From Dehalococcoidia bacterium (GTDB taxonomy: Bacteria > Chloroflexota > Dehalococcoidia > Lucifugimonadales > JAGWBF01), in NCBI GenBank assembly GCA_021296015.1, contig JAGWBG010000084.1, positions 1 through 6,593 of the forward strand: a DNA stretch of 6,593 nucleotides. The letters are read 5' to 3'. Made by a program: the position numbers and the translations under genes. Every line of letters starts with the position of its first letter. Position 1 is the first letter of the stretch. Positions 1 to 5,192 of the stretch are shown in pieces. Under the pieces are notes generated by a model that was not told the origin of the DNA, ran no database searches, and saw only the letters and a program-made list of their open reading frames with translations.

Positions 1-599
1 CCGAACTCATTGTTCGTGCCGTAGGTGATGTCGGCAAGATAGGCTTCTTTCCTGGTCACAGGACGCAGGTGGCTTAGGCTAGGGTCGGCGTTCTTATACG
101 ACGGCTCGTATATATAGGCTGTGTCATGCTGAAGACAGGCCACCGAGAGGCCTAGCAGGTTGTATATCGGGCCCATCCAGACGGCGTCTCGTTTGGCAAG
201 GTAGTCGTTGACTGTGACGACGTGGACTCCCCGTCCCGTAAGGGCATTCAGATACACCGGAAGCGTGGATACCAGGGTTTTACCTTCGCCCGTCTTCATC
301 TCGGCGATCATTCCCTGGTGCAGAACGATGCCACCCATTAGCTGAACATCGTAATGCCGTTGGCCAAGGGTACGCTTGGCGGCCTCTCGAACAACTGCGA
401 AAGCCTCGGGAAGCAATTCATCCAGTTGCCTTCCGTCGTCCAGATGCCTTTTGATCTCTTCCGTCTTGGGGCCAAGTTGGGAGTTGGACAGGCGTGCCAT
501 GTCCGGCTCAAGGGCGTTTATCTCTTCTATAGCAGGCCTGAACTTCTTACTTATTCTGTCACCGGAGTCTCCAATGATTTTACTCAGGATATTAACCAT
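1..599 (-). CDS. secA: Protein translocase subunit SecA, N-terminal part (cut by window start)
   Basis: SecA is the ATPase motor that pushes unfolded preproteins through the SecYEG channel at the cytoplasmic membrane. About 199 residues of the N-terminus are visible and the frame is open to the window edge. Nucleotide-binding domain 1 is clear: the Q-motif region LGQRHYDVQ lies near residues 78-86, the Walker A motif MKTGEGKT at 101-108, HVVTVNDYLAKRDA at 126-139, and ADITYGTNNEFG at about 189-200. The stretch LLPEAFAVVREAAKRTLG (62-79) is also typical. The ATG at 597-599 is favoured because an AAGGTGG Shine-Dalgarno sits five bases upstream and the protein starts as SecA proteins do. Between the end of the visible NBD1 core and the ITYGTNNEFG motif there is a longer linker (about residues 156-182, QHDTAYIYEPSYKN onwards), which I recall as common in Chloroflexota SecA. 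It lies 79 bases downstream of prs on the same strand, so cotranscription is possible, but a promoter candidate lies in the gap. Confidence 0.96.
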   Translation of the reverse strand, partial: MVNILSKIIGDSGDRISKKFRPAIEEINALEPDMARLSNSQLGPKTEEIKRHLDDGRQLDELLPEAFAVVREAAKRTLGQRHYDVQLMGGIVLHQGMIAEMKTGEGKTLVSTLPVYLNALTGRGVHVVTVNDYLAKRDAVWMGPIYNLLGLSVACLQHDTAYIYEPSYKNADPSLSHLRPVTRKEAYLADITYGTNNEF

Positions 600-629
600 G
601 AATCCACCTTACTGGCATCTCGGTTACTG

Positions 630-660
630 TTTTTACCCCTCGCTGGTATAGCCGTGTCAA
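630..660 (-). promoter_or_regulatory. Candidate secA promoter between prs and secA
   Basis: Read on the minus strand, a perfect TTGACA -35 (plus positions 655-660) is followed after 19 bases by TAAAAA (630-635), a 4-of-6 match to the -10 consensus. The spacing is longer than ideal, so this is a weak call. If real, secA can be transcribed independently of prs with a leader of about 25 bases. Confidence 0.33.
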
Positions 661-678
661 CGTATTTGCCCACGTCTA

Positions 679-1623
679 TTAAAACATCTCACCCACGGAG
701 AGTCCTTCGTGGATGCGGCGTATAGCTTCGCCGAGCATGGGAGCAACCGACAGTACCGTTATCGTGCCATTACGCTTATCTTCAGATAATGGAATCGTAT
801 CCGCGACTACCAACTCCTTGATAGGGCTATCTACCATCCTTTGTGCGGCGTTCCTCGATAGCACCGGATGGGTAGCGCAGGCGTAGACACTCTTGACTCC
901 TCGCTCATTGAGGGCTCCTACCGCTGACAGCAGCGAGCCACCGGTGTCCACCTCATCATCGAAGGTGAGGGCGGTCATCCCTTCTACGTCACCGATGATG
1001 TTAAGGGACTCGGTATTGTCATTGTTTCCTATTCGACGTTTTTCGATGATGGCAAGGGGCGCTTGTAGACGCTCTGCCATGTCGCGTGCCCTTTTGCTGA
1101 TGCCAATATCCGTAGCTACCACGACCGGATTCTCCAGGGCCTTGTCCCGGAAATAGTGGCTGAGGATAGCCAGGGCGGTTAGCTCATCAACCGGGATGTT
1201 GAAAAATCCCTGGATTTGTCCGGCGTGAAGGTCTATGGTAAGAAGGCGGTCTGCTCCCGCCGCCGTGAGAAGGTCCGCCACAAGACGTGCGGTGATGGGA
1301 ACTCGTGGCTGGTCTTTCTTGTCGGTACGACCGTAGCCATAATAGGGGACTACCGCGGTTACCCGACCCGCCGACGCGCGTTTAGCTGCATCAATCATTA
1401 TAAGCAGCTCCATCAGATGGTCGTTAACGGGTGCACAGGTGGGTTGGATGATAAAGACGTCCCTCTGGCGGATGTTCTCCTGAATACGCACAAAGGTGTT
1501 GTCGTTGTTGAACTTGAACACCTCAACTTTCCCTGGGGGTATGTTAAGATAATCACATACGGCATGGGCAAGCTGAGGATGGGCATTACCACTGAAGACC
1601 CGTAGTTCATCAAAAGGCCCCAT
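679..1623 (-). CDS. prs: Ribose-phosphate pyrophosphokinase (PRPP synthetase)
   Basis: This enzyme makes PRPP from ribose 5-phosphate and ATP in the cytoplasm, feeding purine, pyrimidine, histidine, tryptophan and NAD synthesis. The protein is 314 residues, the usual length. Visible landmarks are FSGNAHPQLA near the start, ENIRQRDVFIIQPTCAPVNDHLMELL (49-74, family core), the ATP-site segment around GYGRTDKKDQPRVPIT (96-111), the Mg-binding DLHAGQIQGFF (131-141), the flexible-loop EKRR (194-197) and the PRPP loop FDDEVDTGGS (221-230). The C-terminus THPVLS and ADTIPLS are typical. Several positions depart from the E. coli type: FNNDN for FSDGE, RT for RQ, and VVATDIGISKRAR for VVSPDIGGVVRAR; these look like a subclass rather than decay. 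The ATG start has a purine-rich AGAGGGGGAG Shine-Dalgarno immediately upstream. It is divergent from purA and precedes secA. Confidence 0.96.
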   Translation of the reverse strand: MGPFDELRVFSGNAHPQLAHAVCDYLNIPPGKVEVFKFNNDNTFVRIQENIRQRDVFIIQPTCAPVNDHLMELLIMIDAAKRASAGRVTAVVPYYGYGRTDKKDQPRVPITARLVADLLTAAGADRLLTIDLHAGQIQGFFNIPVDELTALAILSHYFRDKALENPVVVATDIGISKRARDMAERLQAPLAIIEKRRIGNNDNTESLNIIGDVEGMTALTFDDEVDTGGSLLSAVGALNERGVKSVYACATHPVLSRNAAQRMVDSPIKELVVADTIPLSEDKRNGTITVLSVAPMLGEAIRRIHEGLSVGEMF

Positions 1624-1754
1624 TATCTCCCCCTCTGAGCGGTTTTTCTTGCCTCGCCTGAGGCAGCTAAGACTCCCTTATGCCCTGAGAGATGGGTGTA
1701 ATGTCGTTGCAGCGGGCTATCCTGCTACTTGAAAATTCCGTAAGCTTCAGTCCG
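1624..1754 (-). other. prs 5' leader, about 125 bases
   Basis: The stretch between the prs promoter and its start codon has no gene. It contains one short perfect hairpin, with 5-base arms GCCTC/GAGGC at 1651-1655 and 1660-1664 and a 4-base loop. No U-run follows it on the prs strand, so it is not a canonical attenuator. I looked for known riboswitch cores and recognised none. Confidence 0.4.
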
Positions 1755-1763
1755 ATTATAGCA
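1755..1763 (-). promoter_or_regulatory. Extended -10 promoter for prs
   Basis: On the minus strand the sequence TGCTATAAT gives a perfect TATAAT hexamer (plus 1755-1760) preceded by the extended TGn element (1761-1763). The -35 is poor (TTCCGC, 18 bases further upstream), as is usual for extended -10 promoters. Transcription would begin near 1748, leaving a leader of about 125 bases before prs. Confidence 0.62.
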
Positions 1764-1822
1764 TAGCCATGCGGGTAAGCGGAAGGAACATCGTTTCGTG
1801 GAAATGGTAGCTTATCGGCTTC

Positions 1823-1851
1823 TTCCCAATGAGTATCATTTTTGGTATACT
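1823..1851 (+). promoter_or_regulatory. Promoter for purA
   Basis: TTCCCA (1823-1828, 4 of 6 matches to TTGACA) is followed after 17 bases by TATACT (1846-1851, 5 of 6), and a TGG directly before the -10 provides an extended -10 element. The predicted transcript starts near 1858, giving a purA leader of roughly 115 bases. It is back to back with the prs promoter. Confidence 0.58.
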
Positions 1852-1925
1852 GCCCAAGGTTGACCTCCGAGACTCTTGGCTATGCCCATGAACTCTCGTG
1901 ACAGGCCAACCTTGAGCGTAAGGTT
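1851..1925 (+). promoter_or_regulatory. Nested inverted repeats in the purA leader
   Basis: CAAGGTTG at 1855-1862 is exactly complementary to CAACCTTG at 1907-1914, with a few more pairs on both sides (CCT 1864-1866 with AGG 1903-1905). An inner CGAGA/TCTCG pair lies at 1868-1872 and 1894-1898. The same AACCTT (1908-1913) is also a perfect partner for AAGGTT at 1920-1925 across a 6-base loop. The two pairings exclude each other. No U-run follows, so a transcription terminator is not evident; the arms could instead be RNA switching, a DNA operator, or chance. The predicted start of transcription lies inside the first arm. Confidence 0.42.
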
Positions 1926-1960
1926 CTCGGTTGAGAAATTTGCAAACCGGACCTCGGGCG

Positions 1961-1970
1961 AGGGGAGGGG
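1961..1970 (+). promoter_or_regulatory. Ribosome binding site that fixes the purA start
   Basis: The run AGGGGAGGGG ends two bases before the ATG at 1973. It supports the ATG over an in-frame upstream TTG at 1931, which would add 14 residues unlike any PurA N-terminus. The 5' edge of this site can pair with CCTC at 1952-1955 in a 4-base stem. Confidence 0.7.
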
Positions 1971-1972
1971 AC

Positions 1973-3262
1973 ATGCCGGCTCATGCCGTTATAGGTGGAC
2001 AGTGGGGGGACGAAGGCAAGGGGAAGGTGGTGGATTTCCTGGCGGAGAAGGCCCACTGTGTGGTGCGCTACCAGGGAGGCAACAACGCCGGGCATACTGT
2101 CGTTACCCAGAAAGGCGAATTCAGCCTTCACCTTGTCCCGTCGGGCATCCTGTGGCCCCAGGTCACTTGCATTATTGGCAACGGCGTTGTCGTAGACCCT
2201 GATGTTCTAATCGAGGAGATGGACAACCTGGAATCCAGGGGCATTGACACCAGCAGACTTTATGTCAGCGAGCGTGCCCATCTCATAATGCCTTATCACA
2301 TCCTTCTGGACCGGCTGGAGGAACGAGCCAGGGGGTCTGAGGCTCTCGGGACCACCGGGCGGGGTGTGGGGCCTGCTTACACGGATAAGACGGGACGCAT
2401 GGGTATCAGGGCCGGGGAGCTTTTTGACCTTTCCTCGGAAGATTTCCTGTCCAGATTGAAACGGACAATTGAGTTCAAGAACAACATAATTACCAAGATA
2501 CACGGTGAGCCTCCAGTCTCCCTGGAGGAAGTGTATGACAAGTGCCTAAATTGGAGTCAGCGACTGAAGCATCACATCCGTCCTACTGAGTTGATGGTCC
2601 ATAAGACCCTATCCCAGGGCCACAACGTTCTTCTGGAGGGTGCCCAGGGTACTTTGCTGGACCTGGACCACGGAACGTACCCCTACGTGACCTCATCTTC
2701 GCCATCTATCGGCGGAGCCGGCACCGGCATGGGCCTGAGTCCGCGAGATATTACCAGCATCACCGGAGTCTTCAAGGCCTACTCTACTCGGGTGGGCAGC
2801 GGGCCTATGGCCTCAGAGATGCACGATAGCACGGGTGATGCGCTGAGGGAGAAGGCGTGGGAGTACGGCGTAACCACGGGGAGGGCCAGGCGTATTGGCT
2901 GGTTCGACGCCGTTGCCGGTAGGTACAGTGTCCTAGTCAACGGCTTCACCTCGTTGGTGTTGACCAGGCTGGACGTGCTCGACGGTTTCCCTTGCATAAA
3001 GATATGTGTGGGGTATGAGGTTGACGGAGACGCCGTTGACCACTTCCCCGCAAGTGCATCTTTGCTTGGGCGCTGCCGACCTGTGTATGAGGAGCTTCCC
3101 GGTTGGGAGGTGCCCACGGCCAACGCTACGCAGATGTCCCAACTGCCCCGGGAGGCGGTGACCTACGTGAGGCGCATAGAGGAACTGGTAGGTTCACCCA
3201 TTCACGTCATCTCTACCGGACCTCGGAGGGGTGAGACAATCGTGATTAAGCCCATCCTCTGA
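1973..3262 (+). CDS. purA: Adenylosuccinate synthetase
   Basis: PurA joins aspartate to IMP using GTP, the first committed step from IMP to AMP, in the cytoplasm. The ATG at 1973 gives 429 residues, the normal length, and places the catalytic Asp13 of GDEGKGK (12-18) and His41 of GGNNAGHT at the same numbers as in E. coli. Other family motifs follow in order: YVSERAHLIMPYH (97-109), TTGRGVGPAYTDK (127-139), LLEGAQGTLLDLDHGTYPYVTSS-like core (220-242), AYSTRVGSGP (269-278), TTGRARRIGWFDA (301-313) and LTRLDVLDG (330-338). The C-terminal STGPRRGETI (414-423) differs from the more usual STGPDRDETI. It is divergent from prs and transcribed alone, because the next gene faces it. Confidence 0.97.
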   Translation: MPAHAVIGGQWGDEGKGKVVDFLAEKAHCVVRYQGGNNAGHTVVTQKGEFSLHLVPSGILWPQVTCIIGNGVVVDPDVLIEEMDNLESRGIDTSRLYVSERAHLIMPYHILLDRLEERARGSEALGTTGRGVGPAYTDKTGRMGIRAGELFDLSSEDFLSRLKRTIEFKNNIITKIHGEPPVSLEEVYDKCLNWSQRLKHHIRPTELMVHKTLSQGHNVLLEGAQGTLLDLDHGTYPYVTSSSPSIGGAGTGMGLSPRDITSITGVFKAYSTRVGSGPMASEMHDSTGDALREKAWEYGVTTGRARRIGWFDAVAGRYSVLVNGFTSLVLTRLDVLDGFPCIKICVGYEVDGDAVDHFPASASLLGRCRPVYEELPGWEVPTANATQMSQLPREAVTYVRRIEELVGSPIHVISTGPRRGETIVIKPIL

Positions 3263-3264
3263 TG

Positions 3265-3291
3265 CCGGCCCGGGTGTCGCAACGTGGCCGG
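3265..3291 (+). terminator. GC-rich hairpin just after the purA stop
   Basis: CCGGCC (3265-3270) and GGCCGG (3286-3291) are exact inverted repeats around a 15-base loop, beginning two bases after the purA stop. There is no T-run afterwards, so it is at best a factor-assisted or RNA-protecting 3' hairpin, not a canonical intrinsic terminator. Confidence 0.35.
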
Positions 3292-3348
3292 GAGTAGGGT
3301 TCCGGTGACTGCTAGTCTGCGAATCGAAATCACGGGGTCACGGTTAGG

Positions 3349-3360
3349 TGCGCCGGCGCA
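3349..3360. repeat. 12-base perfect palindrome in the convergent gap
   Basis: TGCGCCGGCGCA reads identically on both strands. It lies between the 3' ends of purA and the membrane-protein gene, 23 bases past the latter's stop. With no loop it would be a DNA site or cruciform rather than an RNA hairpin. It may simply reflect GC-rich sequence. Confidence 0.35.
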
Positions 3361-3383
3361 ACTGGGGAGGCCTGAGACTCCGG

Positions 3384-3872
3384 CTATCTTGCGCGAGCCT
3401 GACTACTTGATGGGCGAGGCCGAGTAGCTGTGGTACTCCGTCCTCCTCCCTTCCGGGATTTGAGGGAAAAGAAGGCCGCAGCTAGGAACAACAGCATCGC
3501 AAGTACCCCGAACACGATGAGCACGGGTGCCAGGGTGTAGCCTCCGATGATTGTTATGAGGCTCACAATGGCCCCAACCCCCATGACCACTGCGCCGGTT
3601 CTCTGCTTGAACACCGCCAACGCGGCGCCTGCGAGCCCAACGATAGAGAAAAGGACGCCCAGAAGGCCGACGCCTTGTAGTCTGTTCAAATTCTCCTCAT
3701 TGAAGAAATCTTTTTCGTCCATGCGCATCGTGTCGGCAAGTTCTGCTATGCCTCGCAGGCCTTGAACGTCGAGGTCTTCGCTTGTTGCGCTGCCGATGAT
3801 AAGCGCTATCATGGCTCCCACAAACATGATGATGGCCGCCAAGATGCCTACAACTACCGCCGCTCCTCGCAT
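3384..3872 (-). CDS. Small four-helix membrane protein, function unknown
   Basis: I do not recognise a specific function. The ATG at 3872 gives 162 residues and has a GGAAG Shine-Dalgarno six bases upstream; a TTG two codons earlier is too close to that site. Four hydrophobic segments are visible, at about 4-27, 66-88, 92-112 and 114-137. Between the first two lies an acidic, soluble loop (28-64, with SEDLD, DEKDFFNEEN). KQR separates helices two and three, and the tail after 138 is basic and Ser/Arg/Pro-rich. By the positive-inside rule both ends face the cytoplasm and the acidic loop faces out. The arrangement faintly resembles DUF4064-type proteins, but that is a guess. It converges on purA and is separated from dapA by a hairpin, so it is probably transcribed separately. 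Confidence 0.72.
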   Translation of the reverse strand: MRGAAVVVGILAAIIMFVGAMIALIIGSATSEDLDVQGLRGIAELADTMRMDEKDFFNEENLNRLQGVGLLGVLFSIVGLAGAALAVFKQRTGAVVMGVGAIVSLITIIGGYTLAPVLIVFGVLAMLLFLAAAFFSLKSRKGGGRSTTATRPRPSSSQARAR

Positions 3873-3979
3873 GTTCAACTTCCTTTCCCTTGGGCCTGTG
3901 CCCGCATTGACGCAACGTTAGCTTCAATTACCAGGGAAAATCAAGGTTCGGCGGAGACGTTGTAGAAGAAAATGGAGCA
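3873..3979. other. Gap between the membrane-protein gene and the dapA hairpin
   Basis: No gene is seen here. On the minus strand a weak TTGATT-18-TAACGT pair upstream of the membrane-protein gene could be a promoter, but both hexamers are poor and I do not call it. The Shine-Dalgarno for the membrane-protein gene is at 3879-3885. Confidence 0.3.
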
Positions 3980-4018
3980 GGTCATCCTTACCGTCAAGTG
4001 TTGACGGCGAGGATGGCC
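3980..4018 (-). terminator. Long hairpin after dapA, likely terminator
   Basis: A near-perfect dyad centred at 3999 has an inner 7-base stem (CCGTCAA 3991-3997 with TTGACGG 4001-4007), a 3-base loop, a one-mismatch interruption, and an outer stem CATCCT/AGGATG extended to 3980 and 4018. It begins 23 bases after the dapA stop. On the minus strand a T-rich stretch (TTTTCTTCT) follows about eight bases later, rather than immediately, so termination is likely but not canonical. Confidence 0.55.
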
Positions 4019-4041
4019 CGGAAAAGGAAACGCTATTGCGC

Positions 4042-4938
4042 CTACCGGGGGACGGGGATGTCCACCTCGTAGCGCCTCAGCACCTCATCTATCTGAGCAG
4101 CCGACTTGTCGTCGGCAGGTACCAGAGGCAGCCGGGGGTTCCCCACGTTGAATCCCACCTTGTTGAGGGAGTATTTGACCGGGATTGGGTTGGACACCAC
4201 GAACAGCACCTTGAACAGGGCGTGAAGCCGGCGGTGCTCTGCGGCGGCTTTCTCCACGTCTCCCTCGAGTAAGAGTCCCATCATCTGCTTAATCTGGTTT
4301 CCGACCAGGTGGGATGCCACGCTGACCACGCCGTACCCACCCATTGACATAATGTAGAAGGTCTCGTTATCGTTGCCGCTCCACACCAGGAAGCCGTCTC
4401 CGGCTCCGTCTATAATGCGGGCAATCTGGTCCATGTCGCTCCCTGCCTCTTTCACCCCTACGATGTTGTCAATATGGCTAAGCCTGATGGTGGTGTCGTG
4501 GGTCATGTTGAGGCTGGTACGGCTGGTGACATTGTAAAGAATACAAGGCAAATGAACACTCTGGGCGATAGCCTTGAAGTGCTGGTACAGCCCTTCCTGG
4601 GGAGGCTTGTTGTAGTAGGGCACCACCAGCAGCAGTCCGTCCGCGCCAGCCCGCTCCGCCTCCTGACTCAGTTCGATGCTCTCGGCGGTGTTGTAGTTGC
4701 CCGTGCCGGCTATGACGGCTCCCCTATCGCCTATAGCGTCTTTTACCTCGGAGAGCAGGCGAAGCTTCTCCTCAGTGGTGAGGGTGGGCGATTCCCCCGT
4801 AGTGCCAGACACAAGCACGCCGTCGCTGCCGGAATCCAAGAGGGCGTTGGCTAGGCGCTTGGCCTGTTCATAGTCTACCTGCCCCTGCTCATCGAATGGG
4901 GTCACCATTGCTGTTAGCAGCCTGCCTATCTCTGCCAT
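4042..4938 (-). CDS. dapA: 4-hydroxy-tetrahydrodipicolinate synthase
   Basis: DapA condenses pyruvate with aspartate semialdehyde, the first step committed to diaminopimelate and lysine. The protein is a TIM-barrel aldolase of 298 residues, the usual size. The Schiff-base lysine is K163 in GVKEAGSD. The proton-relay residues are T46-T47 in SGTTGES, Y109 in VPYYNKP and Y135 in ILYNVTSRT, with substrate-binding R140. The usual Pro of YNVPSRT is Thr here. The start at 4938 rather than an in-frame codon 14 residues upstream is chosen because MAEIGRLLTAMVTPF matches the family start and a perfect AGGAGG lies six bases before it. Positions equivalent to the E. coli lysine-binding H53 and H56 are Thr55 and Lys58, so feedback inhibition by lysine is probably weak or absent (inference). 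It is the last gene of the dapB-asd-dapA series. Confidence 0.96.
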   Translation of the reverse strand: MAEIGRLLTAMVTPFDEQGQVDYEQAKRLANALLDSGSDGVLVSGTTGESPTLTTEEKLRLLSEVKDAIGDRGAVIAGTGNYNTAESIELSQEAERAGADGLLLVVPYYNKPPQEGLYQHFKAIAQSVHLPCILYNVTSRTSLNMTHDTTIRLSHIDNIVGVKEAGSDMDQIARIIDGAGDGFLVWSGNDNETFYIMSMGGYGVVSVASHLVGNQIKQMMGLLLEGDVEKAAAEHRRLHALFKVLFVVSNPIPVKYSLNKVGFNVGNPRLPLVPADDKSAAQIDEVLRRYEVDIPVPR

Positions 4939-4944
4939 ATCGGC

Positions 4945-4950
4945 CCTCCT
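4945..4950 (-). promoter_or_regulatory. Ribosome binding site that fixes the dapA start
   Basis: AGGAGG on the minus strand, six bases before the ATG at 4938, is a full-consensus Shine-Dalgarno. It argues against the longer in-frame reading that begins at 4980. Confidence 0.8.
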
Positions 4951-4961
4951 CACTTTTTGGT

Positions 4962-4991
4962 ATTGTATCACCGAAGACAAGTCCCGGCCAA
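4962..4991 (-). promoter_or_regulatory. Candidate promoter for dapA
   Basis: On the minus strand TTGGCC (plus 4986-4991, 4 of 6 matches) is followed after 18 bases by TACAAT (4962-4967, 5 of 6), with TGA just before it as an extended -10. Transcription would start near 4955, giving a leader of about 17 bases. It would let dapA be expressed separately from asd across the 254-base gap. Confidence 0.48.
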
Positions 4992-5045
4992 TCTATAGGC
5001 TTGAAGGGAGGTGCAAAGCTGCACATTTCGCTCCAGTCTGCATCC

Positions 5046-5112
5046 CGTCATTCCGGCCTTGAGCCGGAATCCATAACCCCGCCCCTGGATTCTGGCCTGC
5101 GCCAGAATGGCG
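5046..5112. repeat. REP-like double palindrome between asd and dapA
   Basis: Two 8-base-stem hairpins stand in inverted order: ATTCCGGC/GCCGGAAT (5050-5057 and 5063-5070) and ATTCTGGC/GCCAGAAT (5089-5096 and 5101-5108). The whole unit is itself a near-palindrome, with CGTCATTCCGG at one end and CCAGAATGGCG at the other, and GGAATCCA/TGGATTCT inside. The one internal difference between the hairpins, C-G versus T-A, keeps the pairing. The CGTCATTCC...GGAATCCA pattern is known to me from dispersed intergenic repeats in many bacterial genomes. A third hairpin, ACCCG/CGGGT (5113-5117 and 5125-5129), follows directly. There is no coding gene in the 254-base gap. Confidence 0.72.
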
Positions 5113-5145
5113 ACCCGTCTGCGGCGGGTAGGTGTGGGACCTGGA

Positions 5146-5183
5146 GTGGCGGACTTAGACAAACTGAATTTTGCACTCGCCAC
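5146..5183 (-). repeat. Inverted repeat just after the asd stop
   Basis: GTGGCG (5146-5151) and CGCCAC (5178-5183) are exact inverted repeats around a 26-base, AT-richer centre. It begins nine bases after the asd stop on the minus strand. No T-run follows, so its role as a 3' end structure is uncertain. Confidence 0.33.
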
Positions 5184-5192
5184 AGACTTGGC

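Noticed and set aside
1931..1972. In-frame TTG start for purA giving 14 extra residues
   Set aside because: The extension is unlike PurA N-termini, and the ATG at 1973 has a better ribosome site and restores the E. coli numbering of Asp13 and His41.
1624..1972. Purine, PRPP or TPP riboswitch in the prs/purA region (a CTGAGA at about 1685 suggested TPP)
   Set aside because: The remaining conserved cores are absent, and the CTGAGA lies on the strand opposite to the prs transcript and upstream of the purA promoter.
1876..2202. Plus-strand 108-codon frame overlapping purA
   Set aside because: A shadow frame. purA carries all catalytic motifs in the other frame.
4939..4980. In-frame upstream start for dapA
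   Set aside because: It overlaps the promoter candidate and the AGGAGG site, and the added residues are not part of the family.
4968..5183. Minus-strand 71-codon frame across the asd-dapA gap
   Set aside because: Its product is a translation of the palindromic repeat (AQARIQG-type peptide), a common artefact of REP-like elements.
4939..5192. Lysine riboswitch before dapA
   Set aside because: No lysine-riboswitch core was recognised; the structure in the gap is a REP-like palindrome instead.
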